From positions 1 through 18,131 of the forward strand of contig CAJVPP010001732.1 of the NCBI GenBank assembly GCA_910592005.1: a DNA stretch of 18,131 bases. Direction: 5' to 3'. Each line of letters opens with the position of its first letter. Within the stretch, counting starts at the first letter, position 1. The stretch is from Funneliformis mosseae (taxonomy: Eukaryota > Glomeromycota > Glomeromycetes > Glomerales > Glomeraceae). Positions 8,683 to 17,940 of this stretch are shown in pieces. Both the position numbers and the translations under genes were made by a program. The notes under the pieces were generated by a model. The model did not search any database and had not been told where the DNA came from. It worked only from the letters and a program-made list of their open reading frames with translations.

Positions 8683-8741
8683 ATTAAAAATTAAAAAAAT
8701 AAAAATAAAAAAATAAAAAATAAATAAAAATAAAAATAAAA
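8683..8741. repeat. A-rich simple repeat (AAAAAT-type)
   Basis: A run of A interrupted by single T residues, mostly as TAAAAA and TAAATAAAAA units. It lies between the CRN-like gene and the transposase remnant. It may be a microsatellite or the degenerate tail of a retroposed sequence. Confidence 0.8.
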
Positions 8742-8901
8742 TGTATACTTAACTTTATTATCAAAGAAAATACTCTACACGTTGGAAGTATCATAGCTCT
8801 TTTTTCAGCTATGTTATTAGCACTATACTGTTTTTTATCTAGTTTTAAGAGAAGTAAACTTTTACACTCAATTTAAAACAGGAAGGTTGCGGTAAATTAT
8901 G

Positions 8902-9213
8902 GATTCTACTACCTTTTCGGTGGCCATGTTTCCTCTAGTTAATGAGGATTATATTACCTCTTTGACGGCTACATTTCCTTTGTTTAACAAGGATTCTACT
9001 AGTTCTTCAGCAGCTATATTTCCTCTAGTCAATGAGGATTATATTACCTCTTTGGCGGTTATATTTCCTTTATTTAACAAGGATTCTACTAGTTCTTCGG
9101 TGGCTATATTTCCTCTAATCAATGAGGATTCTACTACCTCTTCAGCAGCTACATTTCCTTTGTATAACAAGAATTCTACTACCTCTTTAACGGCTATGTC
9201 TTCTTTAGTTAAC
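8902..9213 (+). repeat. 45-base coding tandem repeat (7 units)
   Basis: Units begin at 8902, 8947, 8992, 9037, 9082, 9127 and 9172 (the last partial). Each encodes about 15 residues of the form DSTTSS-AA-FPLVNE. Units 2 and 4 share DYITSL and FPLFNK, so there is a 90-base higher-order dimer. The Ser/Thr-rich repeat forms the very N-terminus of the transposase pseudogene and is in frame throughout. Confidence 0.9.
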
Positions 9214-10523
9214 CTTACTCCAGATGAAATTTGGAGTCTTATTTTTAATGTAAATAGTACTTTAGAAATTCCAATCAGAGATTTTGATAACAATTGGTGG
9301 CCTTTGATTACAAATATTTGAATACAATGGAATTTATGGAAACTTGCTAATGGTGATTCTTGGAAGGTTTTTGCATGTCGGCTTACAAAACATCGAGAAT
9401 CAAGTAAAAGGCAAAAAGAAAATATTCTGATTAATAAGCATAGAAAAACAGCAATCTGACCTTCAAATATTTGCCAAGCAAAAATTAAAGTTATACGCTT
9501 AGTTTCTTTAAGAATTATTAAAATCGAACGTTATAGTAATTCACCTGATCATACCCATGACTTGAGAGAAAATGATAGGATTAAACGCTCACAAGCTGTT
9601 CGAACTTTAGTTGAAAAAGAGGCAATTAAAAACTATACTCTAACGGTAATTACTGCTGCTGTAAAGGAGTATGCAACAACTGAATTAGGTCTTGGTTTAA
9701 GTGTATATGATTTAAGATGAAAAAAAATAGTGAATATAAAGTATAAAATTTGTGAACCTATGGAGGCCCATCTTATTAGTAATCGTGACTTAAAAAAAGA
9801 TATGGTGGAGGCTATATCATATTTAACAATCAAGGATATCAGGTTAAAAGTTATTATATTTTCCAACAGTCTACTAAAGGTTTTGTGTTTGCCTACCCTG
9901 AATAACTTAAAAAACTTTTGCATCATGGCTGGTCAACACTCATTGATTCTACTCATAAAATCAACTGATTTGATTAGCGTCTTTTCACCTTATATATTTG
10001 AGATAGTTATGGGTGTTAGAATGCTAGTACACACTTTCTTATAAGCAATGAGGATAGTGATACCATTGCAAAAGCATTAAAAATAGTTCATGAAAAATAT
10101 TGCCAATAGACCTCCTGGTACATTCTTTCAGATCAAAGTAGCATTGAAGTAAAAAGTATTAAAAAGGTTTTTCCTGATCTTAATGGTGGTGAACAAGAAT
10201 GTGAGATAATTCTCTGCACTGTTCATATTATACGAATATGGATGACCAAGATTTATGATAAAAAATATGAGATATTATGGTCGCAGCAATGTACAAAAGA
10301 ATGAAAATTAGATGTGAAAAGCTTATACAAGATGTCATCAATACCTGTCCTATTCCTACTATTAAAAATTATATCAAAAGAAATTACATTAAGAATACAT
10401 CACAATAGGTATTATGAGCATGGCAACACTCACTTTTGCTTTTACAAGTTACTTCTACAAATTCATTAGAATCTTACCATAGTGAATTAAAAAGAGAAAC
10501 ATCTTCATCATATAGATTAATTG

Positions 10524-10597
10524 GTAAAAATATTTTATTATTTTAAATCTCTTTAATTTTTTTTTTATTGTTTTAAATATTTTATTTATTTTATTAG
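10524..10597 (+). other. Intron in the transposase pseudogene
   Basis: GTAAAAATATT at 10524 to TTATTAG ending 10597, 74 bases, nearly all A/T with a T-rich 3' half. Splicing joins SSSYRLIG to AVHKIDAFNLK in frame. The two sides read as one continuous protein, so the intron is older than the decay. Confidence 0.75.
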
Positions 10598-11239
10598 GTG
10601 CTGTTCATAAAATTGATGCTTTTAATTTGAAAAGGCGTTTAAATTCTAAAAAAATTACCTGTGATTTTTGTACTAAAAAAATATCAGCTTTAGATATAGA
10701 AGAGGATATTCTCAAAGAAATTCAAAGTTTTCTTATCTTCTTCAGAAATTACTTATTAAAAAAGCTTCTTTAGTTATAGAAAGATTAGAAAAAGAAAAAC
10801 GAGCATCTGGGCTAACATCACTTAATTGTTATTGTTTATTTTGCAATAGATATCTATTGCTATATAAACATATTTCTCATGAACATATGTATGGTAGTAT
10901 GAGGTTATTGACCGGTAAAATTTGAAATATGTTTCAAAAAGCATTTGAAGAGAGCGGGTTTGAAGTATATGAACATCGTGAATTAATAAAAATTTTTGAA
11001 CAAACTAAACAACAAAAAAGGTGAAAAATCAAAAACTTACCGTTAATGAGTTAATTGAAAGGATTCATGATGAGTATTGGTGAGTTGAAGAAAGGGGTAA
11101 TGTTAAATAGACAGAAGCATATATAAATTTGTTAGAAACATCTTTAGAACCAATTATTATGCAATTTAACAATAATAAAAAAATTAATAATTTGTAAAAA
11201 ACATTTTAAATTTAATAGTGTTTTTAACTAATAGTATTT

Positions 11240-11362
11240 GTCAACATTTTTGGACCAATCAGCATACATTTTGTTTCATGTGACTACTCTGCTTTAGCTG
11301 ACCCCCTGGAAATTTTACACACAAATCATTTTAATAATAAATTGATTTTGTGTAATGTTGAC
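11240..11362. repeat. Nested inverted repeat
   Basis: GTCAACATT at 11240-11248 is exactly inverted as AATGTTGAC at 11354-11362. Inside it, TTACACACAAATCA (11315-11328) pairs with TGATTTTGTGTAA (11343-11355) with one bulge. The structure lies just downstream of the transposase pseudogene. It could be a relic element end, a small MITE or an RNA hairpin. Confidence 0.55.
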
Positions 11363-11922
11363 CTGATCACTTCATTTTAATAATTAACTGTCAAATTCTA
11401 CTAAATTTATAGATTATCATGTGTTCTATTAATTTCTATCGTTTTTTTTCTATTTTAGTAAATTTTTTTTTAATATATTTCATGCAAAACCACCTTAAAA
11501 AATGAGTTTTTTTCAAGATTGAAGTTGAAGCGGAGAGAAAAAAACACTTTTGATAATGGTAATATATGCAAATTTATGTGATGAAAACATTTCTAAGTTT
11601 AAAATAGTAGTTATTTATGTAATTTTTTGCGTAAAATGTAAAAAATTAATCTTTACTATAATATATATAATAAAAAGTCTTTTTAAATTAAATAAAAAAA
11701 AATACACAAAACTCGTCTAATTTTTATTAATTATTAATATATTCTTATGTTTACAATTCTTTTAAATTATATTTGTTAGCTACTATATTATTATGCTTAC
11801 ACTAATTTTTATCAATTTACCTTTCATAAAGTTGAATAAAAATAAGTTGATTTATTCATATAAGTAAAGTTGCAGATAGTAACTTTTTTGTTCTGGAAAT
11901 GTAATTAACAATTCTTTTCTTT

Positions 11923-12090
11923 TTTTTCTTTAGGAATGACTTGGCGCTTGGATGGTCAGGATAGGTAATTAGAAAAAGGTAGTATTTTTAACTCTTTTCT
12001 TATTTCTTATTTTTTTTTTGTTTCAAAAACATTACTAATGTTTTTTTTTTATTTTTTTCCTTTCAGTTAGGGATGAATGGATGATAATTG
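11923..12090 (+). other. Micro-exon-like island with flanking splice signals
   Basis: A T-rich tract with TTTAG ends at 11933, followed by a GC-richer 31-base piece (11934-11964: GAATGACTTGGCGCTTGGAT...) and a GTAATT donor. A second T-rich tract with TTTCAG ends at 12066, followed by TTAGGGATGAATGGATG. This looks like two 3' ends of introns around a small exon on the plus strand. No product is recognisable and chance cannot be excluded. Confidence 0.3.
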
Positions 12091-12162
12091 ATTTATTTTT
12101 TTGATTTATTTATTTTTTTTGAATCATACTGCTGGGTAGATTACACTTCTTCTTTATTGACA

Positions 12163-15100
12163 TCAGACGATGTATTCTTTCTTCCCTTTCCTCTCCCCCC
12201 TTCCCCTTTTCCTTTCCTTTTCTTTTTCCTTTTCCTTTCTTAATTCTATTTTTCTTTCCTTTTTCATTTTAACAATATTAACAACTATGACACATATAAT
12301 ATTTCTTGCCTTCCTTCTAACAGTTGTATAATTTTCTGTTAAAAGAATTTCTTGATTTACTATTGTTTATAATCTTTTAATTCCAATATCATATGCAATA
12401 ACTAATTTATTAACTCCTTCATTATTTATATTATTACAGAATTCAAATATTAGATTTTTAAAAAAACTTTCTGATTCAAAAGCATTAATCAATAAATGTG
12501 CAAGCTCTCAAATTTTTTCTTTCAAGATTGAATATTATGTGATCAGAAACTTTGAACAGAATCTTCAATGTAATCACAAATCAACATCTCTGTTCGCTTC
12601 TTTTCTAGTTGTGTGGCTTTTATTCTCAGTTTTAATTCTTCTCTATCTACTAGAATTCTTATTATATTTTGTTTTACAAATTTTACATCAAATGTTTCTA
12701 GCACTTTATCATATGCAAAAAAATATTCAGTACTTATCAAATTAACAAATGGTGCTATACGAAGCATTTATAAAGTTGAGGATTATTCTCTATACAATGA
12801 ATGATATGTTACTAATTTGGCATAATTGGATTTTTCTGCAACAGAAAATAAAGGTAAGAAAGCTTTTAAACTTTCATGTTGTAAATCAAATATTTCCCAT
12901 TGAATCCCATATCAATGTACACACCAGTAGCTAGCCTATTGAAAATACAAATACCAAGTTTTTACAAAATTATTTTCTTTTCTTAAAATATTATCTAACA
13001 CTTGTTTTTTTCTTATATATAAATAAATTGCTATACCTACAGAAATCCAAATTAGTTTCAGTACTCTTGAAGTTGCTTTAAAGTTTATGTCCTTTTCTAA
13101 TTTATCCAAAAATTGTACACCTAATATTCCTACCATGTTGAATATTCCATAACCTTAAAAAATTGTAATTAATGTCATCATCATATCCTTGTTGGTATGC
13201 TATTGTTCAAGGATCATTTTTGTTTTTTTATTTATTTTACAATAGCTAATACCTCATTTAAAAATTACTTCATCTGCAACTACATTAATATATTTATCAT
13301 TCTTCATTTCAATTTCACTTAAATATATCTTTAAACATTCATGTACAGCAGAATCATTTGATAGTAAATCTCCAGCATTAAGAATTATAATATTAGGAGG
13401 TGCAAGATTAGAATCAATTTTAAAATGTATCATAATTTGATTGTATATATCATTTTCATTAAAATTTGATTGATAATTAGAAGTGGAATTTTCATTAAAT
13501 GTAAGTAATTTTTCAAAAACTAAGTTAAAAATATGAAATGTTTGTTGTGAAAAATTATTGTCTAAAAAGTTTTTGCTAATTTCGTTCTTATTCTTTAAAA
13601 TTTTCAGGTAATTCAAGTAGATGATATTGAAATAGCATACGCAATGTAGCATGTGAATTTCCTCTAATAGCATCAAAAATATTACCATAACTAAATGTAA
13701 CCTCCTTAAAATTCACATTATCAATTATACCAAGATTTCAAATATTTTTTTCACGACAAATTCAGTCAGTTGGATCTATTAAAAGAACACAAATTTTTTC
13801 AAATTTCGTTCATGTCTTTAAGAATAACTTATAATATTAACAACTTCTAAAATTCCTTGCAGTGATGACAGAAGTTTTAGTTTTTAGCAAAGACTTGCCA
13901 TTATTTGAAATAATCAAATTTTCCATTCTTTAAATGCAATATTTAAAACCATTAAAACAAAAAATGTGACTTGTTTGGTAATTTTTTCATAATTTAAAGA
14001 TTTTAGTTGCTTTCCACAATACTTTCTTTGTCAGTCTATAATTTTCTTTTTTATTTCATATAAAGTTTTCAAAAGATCATCATAGAATTGTATTAAACAT
14101 AAAGGAAATGCAGTGCAATACTCTTCTATAGAAGTAGGTTACTTAAGTAATTTTTTGTGGATTTTAATTCATTTTTTACAAGTATTATTGAATATGCTAA
14201 TACTTCTTCAAATTCAAAAAAATGTTTTGGTGTAAGATTTTTAGGATTTAATTTTTTGTCAAAATTGTAATTAAATTTTGTTAAAATAAGAATAATAAGT
14301 ATTATAAATAAAGAAGGTACTTTATCATTTATTTCTAATGGTATTGATAAAGTATTAGATTTTTCTTTAGTATTAATAATATATAAAATAGGAGTTAGCT
14401 GCGTTAAAACCTTTTCTTGAAATATTATTTTATCAGAATTAGCGATATTAAGAATCTAATATCCAATTGCTTCTAATGCTTTTTTAGTATTATCTTTATG
14501 ATGTGATATGTTATCACAATTCAGATCTTTTTTTACATCTCATTTAATACGCTAAATATATCTACCATTATTTTTATACAAGTCATATAAATATATTATG
14601 TATTTTTTTACTTGATTTTGTTAAAATTATAAAAGAATAATGCTTGTAATGCATCACATTTGATTTGTCCTATATAAGGTACTTAAATATTTTTACCTAT
14701 AATTGTATATGAATGTTCTTCACAATTAAAATCACAACTAAAAAAAAATTTATTTTTATTACAAAATAAACATCTATGATTATGAATAATACTCTCAGTA
14801 TAATTTTTAGTTTGTTTTAAATTTGATAAATGCAATTGATTTTGATCATATAAAAAATGTGAGTAACAAACTCCCAAATTCTCAATTGAAAAATTTTTCA
14901 CCTTAACTTCTTCTTTATCAATTTGTCATGTACCAATTATTTATCAAAGTCGTCTTAATTTTGTTTTAGAATTATATCATTAAATTTTATTATCTAATGT
15001 ATCAATTATAACATTCAGACTTAATTTTTCATTATTTTGTAATTTTTCAATTATTTCATCACATTCTTCATCAGATTCTGTCTCAGAAAAATTACTTTTT

Positions 15101-15308
15101 ACATCATTTATATCACCCTAATCATCATTCTCCAAAATATTTTGTTAAGCCAATATTTTTATACTTGTGAGCATATTGAAATCTAATTCAAATAAAGATT
15201 CATTATTTTTTACATTACTTAAACTCTCATATTCACTGTAAAAGTTTCATTCTTATCCGATAAATCTTTCTCTAAATTCTCATATTCCAAGTTTTCCTTT
15301 AAATTCAT
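12163..15308 (-). pseudogene. Decayed large repetitive-family gene, probably transposon-derived
   Basis: The minus strand reads as one long protein from ATG 15308 (MNLKENLEYENLEKDL). An acidic N-terminus is followed by a Cys cluster (CLFCNKNKFFFSCDFNCEEH, 14719-14790), then SYGNIFDAIRGNSHATLRML (13625-13690), ILNAGDLLSNDSAVHEC (13345-13400), INVVADEVIFK (near 13260), Q-stop-HTNKDM (near 13190; Trp expected at the stop), YGIFNMVGILGVQFLDKLE, IWISVGIAIYLYI, FDVKFVKQNI and a Lys/Glu/Arg-rich tail ending 12163. From memory this matches a high-copy Glomeromycotina family that resembles DUF6589-type, transposon-linked proteins. The repeated acidic positions and the QWHTxKD-like motif suggest, but do not prove, an RNase-H-like nuclease. 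Many stops and frame changes make it non-functional. Length about 3.1 kb. Confidence 0.6.
12181..12270 (-). repeat. Purine-rich low-complexity tract encoding a charged tail
   Basis: On the plus strand this is a C/T-only stretch. On the minus strand it is A/G-only and translates to alternating Lys, Glu and Arg, in frame with the end of the pseudogene above. It is best read as an expanded basic C-terminal tail rather than an independent microsatellite. Confidence 0.6.
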
Positions 15309-15844
15309 TATAATAAAAATTTCAAATCTAAAAAAAAAGGTTTTTTTTTTTAGTTTTTAAATAAAAAAAGTACGCTATATTTTATTGATTTTAGTTTAAA
15401 GTTTTAAATTTCTTATTGTGTTTGGCAATAGCCAAGTTTCTCTTACCTTTTATTATCTTTAATATCAAAAATACATTAACTTCTAATGAAAAGTGAAGTT
15501 AAATAATAAAGAGTATATAAATATTTTTTTAATAAAGTTGCAGAAGCAGTCAATAAGTTTATTCTTTATTATTTAAGTTAGATTGATTATATTGTATAAA
15601 TGCGATGTTACATATGATCTGATTTTTTTTATTTTAATGAAATTTAGATCAGAATTATAAGATCAGTCAGAATTAACAAAATTTTGACCTGAATTATGAT
15701 TTATTAATTGGTGATTTTAGCTGATTTAACTAATTTTGAACAATTTTAAATTATATATATAGAGTATATATAAAGGTAATACTGCACTGAAAATTTCATT
15801 ATAGCAAACATATTAAAAAAAATTTGCCTTAAATTTTTGTGACA
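15309..15844. other. AT-rich spacer, divergent upstream region
   Basis: It lies between the leftward gene start (15308) and a rightward gene remnant (15845). It contains homopolymeric A and T runs around 15326-15370, several GATCAG/TCAGAATT direct repeats around 15615-15700, and a TATATATATAGAGTATATATAAAGG segment at about 15750-15775 that could be a TATA region for the rightward remnant. No coding sequence was seen. Confidence 0.4.
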
Positions 15845-16402
15845 TTTTCAGTGACTGATAAGGCTGTAACGTGCAAACTTTCTGGTATTCTAGTATTAGC
15901 CACTAGAGATGGAAACTACTATTCTAATATAATATCAGCTTTGGAACGTAATTGAAAAGTTGAAGTATAGTTCTAAAAATAAGGTACAGATGAACGTACT
16001 ATATTAAAGTTAACTGACCACTCTAACCAATATTACATACCACTTATAGATATTTCTCATAATCTAAGAACAGTCTCCTCCTCTGCCTATTTTGAAAAAA
16101 ATAAGGTGAAATTCTATCCACTAGACGATTATTATAAATCCTTTTCACATGGTATTAGGATTCCTATTTTTAAATCTAATTTGGTGTTCCTTACCCTTCA
16201 TAATGAAACTATAAATGAATAGAATAATAAAGATATTTTTAAATGTTTTAAAGCTTTAGATATATTCAGATAGGTGAGATAGAAAGATAACATAACAGTA
16301 CACTTATATTTTAAGAAAGAAATACTCAATCATGCAAGAAAATAGATTGAAGAGAATTAGATAAGCACAGATCCAAAAGTAAAGATATGGGAAAACATAT
16401 AA
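15845..16402 (+). pseudogene. Unknown protein remnant in one frame with many stops
   Basis: A single frame over 186 codons gives consistent protein-like sequence: FSVTDKAVTCKLSGILVLAT, GNYYSNIISALERN, LKLTDHSNQYYIPLIDISHN, FYPLDDYYKSFSHGIRIPIF, SNLVFLTLHNETINE and NHARK. It is interrupted by about nine TAG/TGA/TAA codons before the final TAA at 16402. A cluster of four stops near 15950-15980 (between ALERN and GTDERT) might be a small unspliced intron. No frameshift is needed. I do not recognise the family. There are no membrane segments or zinc motifs. Its end converges on the SAM-family gene, 33 bases away on the other strand. The start is unclear; a TAA precedes the frame at 15830. Confidence 0.5.
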
Positions 16403-16464
16403 TTTTCATATAATGTATTTTTCTTGGCATTGGCATTATAAATTATAATGTATATGTGATTTTT

Positions 16465-16524
16465 TTATTATTACAAGTAAAAAATAAATACAAAGTTCAG
16501 GCCATAGCTCACGATATATATTAC
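16465..16524 (-). repeat. Dispersed 3'-end repeat, copy 3
   Basis: This is the most diverged of the three copies (others at 4741-4800 and 6916-6973). It directly follows the SAM-family C-terminus, as copy 2 does, and its minus strand carries AATAATAAA near the distal end. It is the likely 3' untranslated and polyadenylation region of the gene. Confidence 0.65.
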
Positions 16525-16857
16525 TTTTGATAATTTTTTTGATCCTAACCCTCTTACTATCAGGAGAATTATCTAGACTAACTCTATCTTTTAACAACCC
16601 TACAATAATACCAATAATCCTTTTCACATTACTACAAAGTAAATCAGGGTTTTCTTTGATTACAATCTTTGTAAGATTTATTTAGTATTCACTACTGCTT
16701 GTACAGAAAATACTGTCTGAAGTATATATGATAAAGTATCACTTCATGCCTGTGATCATGATACCATAAATGTAGTCAAAATAGTCATTTTCAAACACTT
16801 GATCTGCAGTTCATTTTTCTTATTTGTTTGAAATGCATTCTCAAGTTGCGTCAGATT

Positions 16858-16922
16858 CTAAGAAATAAAAATGCATTAATGTTATTGAAACTTCTAAAAT
16901 ATGATTCAAGTATTAAACTTAT
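16858..16922 (-). other. Intron with mutated donor in the SAM-family gene
   Basis: On the minus strand the junction after GYAQ reads ATAAGT instead of GTAAGT, and the 3' end is TTTCTTAG at 16858. Removing 65 bases joins GYAQ to NLTQLENAF, which fits the family. The donor G has become A, so normal splicing would be blocked. Confidence 0.55.
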
Positions 16923-17233
16923 CTGAGCATAACCAATCTTAATATTATGTGACTTCCCTTCAGTAATACAGAGAAGGTCTTTCAAACTTTTGATTGCATA
17001 ATCTACTCAACCTATTGCATCTTTACTAGAAATATCTTTTTGTAAAACTATGAATATATCTTGAAAGGTGAGTTTTTTGGTGATGGCAATTGATACATGT
17101 AATATCACTGAAATAAATTCACAGTATATCATCTTATTAGCATCGGTCATAATCTTCATATTCAAAAGTTTTAAGATAATGTCCTCCATACAGTATTTGA
17201 ATGCTTTATCATCATCACTAATCTTCTCGAAGA

Positions 17234-17293
17234 CTACAGAGAAAAATAAAGTTAATATAGCTATCTAGTTAGCTTTGAAAAATAATTAATTAC
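17234..17293 (-). other. Intron 1 of the SAM-family gene
   Basis: GTAATT donor at 17293, CTGTAG acceptor ending at 17234, 60 bases, phase 1, with CTAAC inside as a possible branch site. Splicing joins KQFTLV to VFEKISDDDK and removes the stop that follows TLVGN. Confidence 0.65.
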
Positions 17294-17687
17294 CTACCAG
17301 GGTAAACTGCTTAATGTTTGTTATATTCTTCCTATTAACCTTATTTCTACGTAACATTTTCTTCAGGTCGTTAAGAGTTTTAAGCAAGGAATAGTTTCTT
17401 ATTTTTTGGCCAAGAACTTCAATGAATTCTGCGAGAACTATTGCTAGACCTAATGTGAAGTCAATACTGTGAAAGTCCTCTTTAGTTAACTTGAGAAAGA
17501 CTAGACCAGAAATTTTCTCTTTATGAAGAATTTTAATATCATCTTTATCAAGTTTTAAGTTTTTTCTTCCCAAATAATCGATAAGCTCCTTTGTATTAAA
17601 ATCCTTAACCACATCTGACATTGTTCTAGTGGAAATTTCTTCTATTATTAAGCTTGGAGAGAAAAGTATAGAGGGTTGTGAAGACAT

Positions 17688-17940
17688 AGTTTTTATATAT
17701 GTGAGTTTGTGCTTGCAAAAAAATATATACTTGAGTGCAATTACAGGTAAAGCTGGTTTATGAATAAAAAATGTATTTTGGTTTTAACGCTTAAAGAGAA
17801 ATAATAGATTTTTTTATATTGATTCATAATGCATTTGCCTAATATATATATATAATTAATAAATAGTATAGGATTGTCAAATGATATTATTATTTTATCA
17901 TTACAAATGCCATTTTTTAAGATTTATGATAAAAACATAA
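17688..17940. other. Divergent spacer and probable promoter of the SAM-family gene
   Basis: AT-rich sequence between the leftward SAM-family start and the rightward exon at the window edge. Reverse-strand TATA-like runs lie near 17690-17735 (TATATAAAAACT and TATATATTTT) and an alternating TA stretch at 17839-17853. There is no coding signal and no distinct operator. Confidence 0.35.

Larger units (their letters stand above)
8899..11197 (+). pseudogene. Dead MULE-type transposase gene (DDE plus SWIM finger)
   Basis: The start is ATG 8899, opening with six and a half 15-residue repeats, then LTPDEIWSLIF and a W-rich region (NWWP, LWKLANGDSWKVFACR) typical of the N-terminal part of MULE/FAR1-like transposases. 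The catalytic triad is visible as LIDSTHK (Asp near 9945), ILSDQSSIE (Asp near 10131) and NSLESYHSELK (Glu near 10469). Spacings of about 62 and 113 residues fit the MULE DDE domain. An intron lies at 10524-10597. After it comes a SWIM finger, NCYCLFCNR...YKHI, in which the second-half Cys position reads Tyr, so zinc binding is lost. The end is near LETSLEPII, stop 11195-11197. At least ten in-frame stops (first at 9319) and several frameshifts (near 9840, 10300, 10730, 11030) make it non-functional. Terminal inverted repeats were not found. Confidence 0.85.
11198..12162. other. AT-rich spacer between two dead elements
   Basis: No protein-like frame of useful length. It contains a nested inverted repeat (11240-11362) and an exon-like island flanked by splice signals (11934-11964). 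The rest is T-rich homopolymer runs. It probably includes the 3' flank of the transposase element and the 3' flank of the leftward gene ending at 12163. Confidence 0.45.
16436..17687 (-). pseudogene. SAM-domain family gene with nonsense mutations
   Basis: The start is ATG 17687 (MSSQPSILFSPSLIIEE). Residues about 25-97 form a sterile alpha motif domain, a protein-interaction module: VVKDFNTKELIDYL, DIKILHKEKISGLVFLKLT, EDFHSIDF. Splicing out 17234-17293 (phase 1) joins it to VFEKISDDDKAFKYC and EDIILKLLNMK...CEFISVILHVSIAI. After one TGA (expected Arg) come VDYAIKSLKDLLCITEGK, a second intron at 16858-16922, LTQLENAFQTNKK, DYFDYIYGI and the conserved end VKRIIGIIVGLLKDR. The family stop is lost and the frame runs on into the 3' repeat to 16436. 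Three or more nonsense codons plus a damaged splice donor point to a recent pseudogene. From memory this family is abundant in Rhizophagus. Function unknown. Confidence 0.7.

Noticed and set aside
9039..9293. Minus-strand 84-codon frame with repeats
   Set aside because: The repeats are a consequence of the plus-strand 45-base coding tandem repeat, and the plus frame continues into recognisable transposase sequence.
9633..10044. 97- and 104-codon frames on the two strands
   Set aside because: The plus-strand one begins in the real transposase frame but after about 9845 runs out of frame. The minus-strand one is antisense. Neither is an independent gene.
12181..12270. Polypyrimidine tract as a simple microsatellite only
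   Set aside because: Its complementary strand continues the frame of the upstream protein to a stop, so a coding charged tail is a better reading.
12539..12934. Several short hydrophobic plus-strand frames (12539-12745, 12613-12804, 12749-12934) suggesting membrane proteins
   Set aside because: They are antisense to the decayed minus-strand gene. The hydrophobic look comes from T-rich codons in AT-rich DNA.
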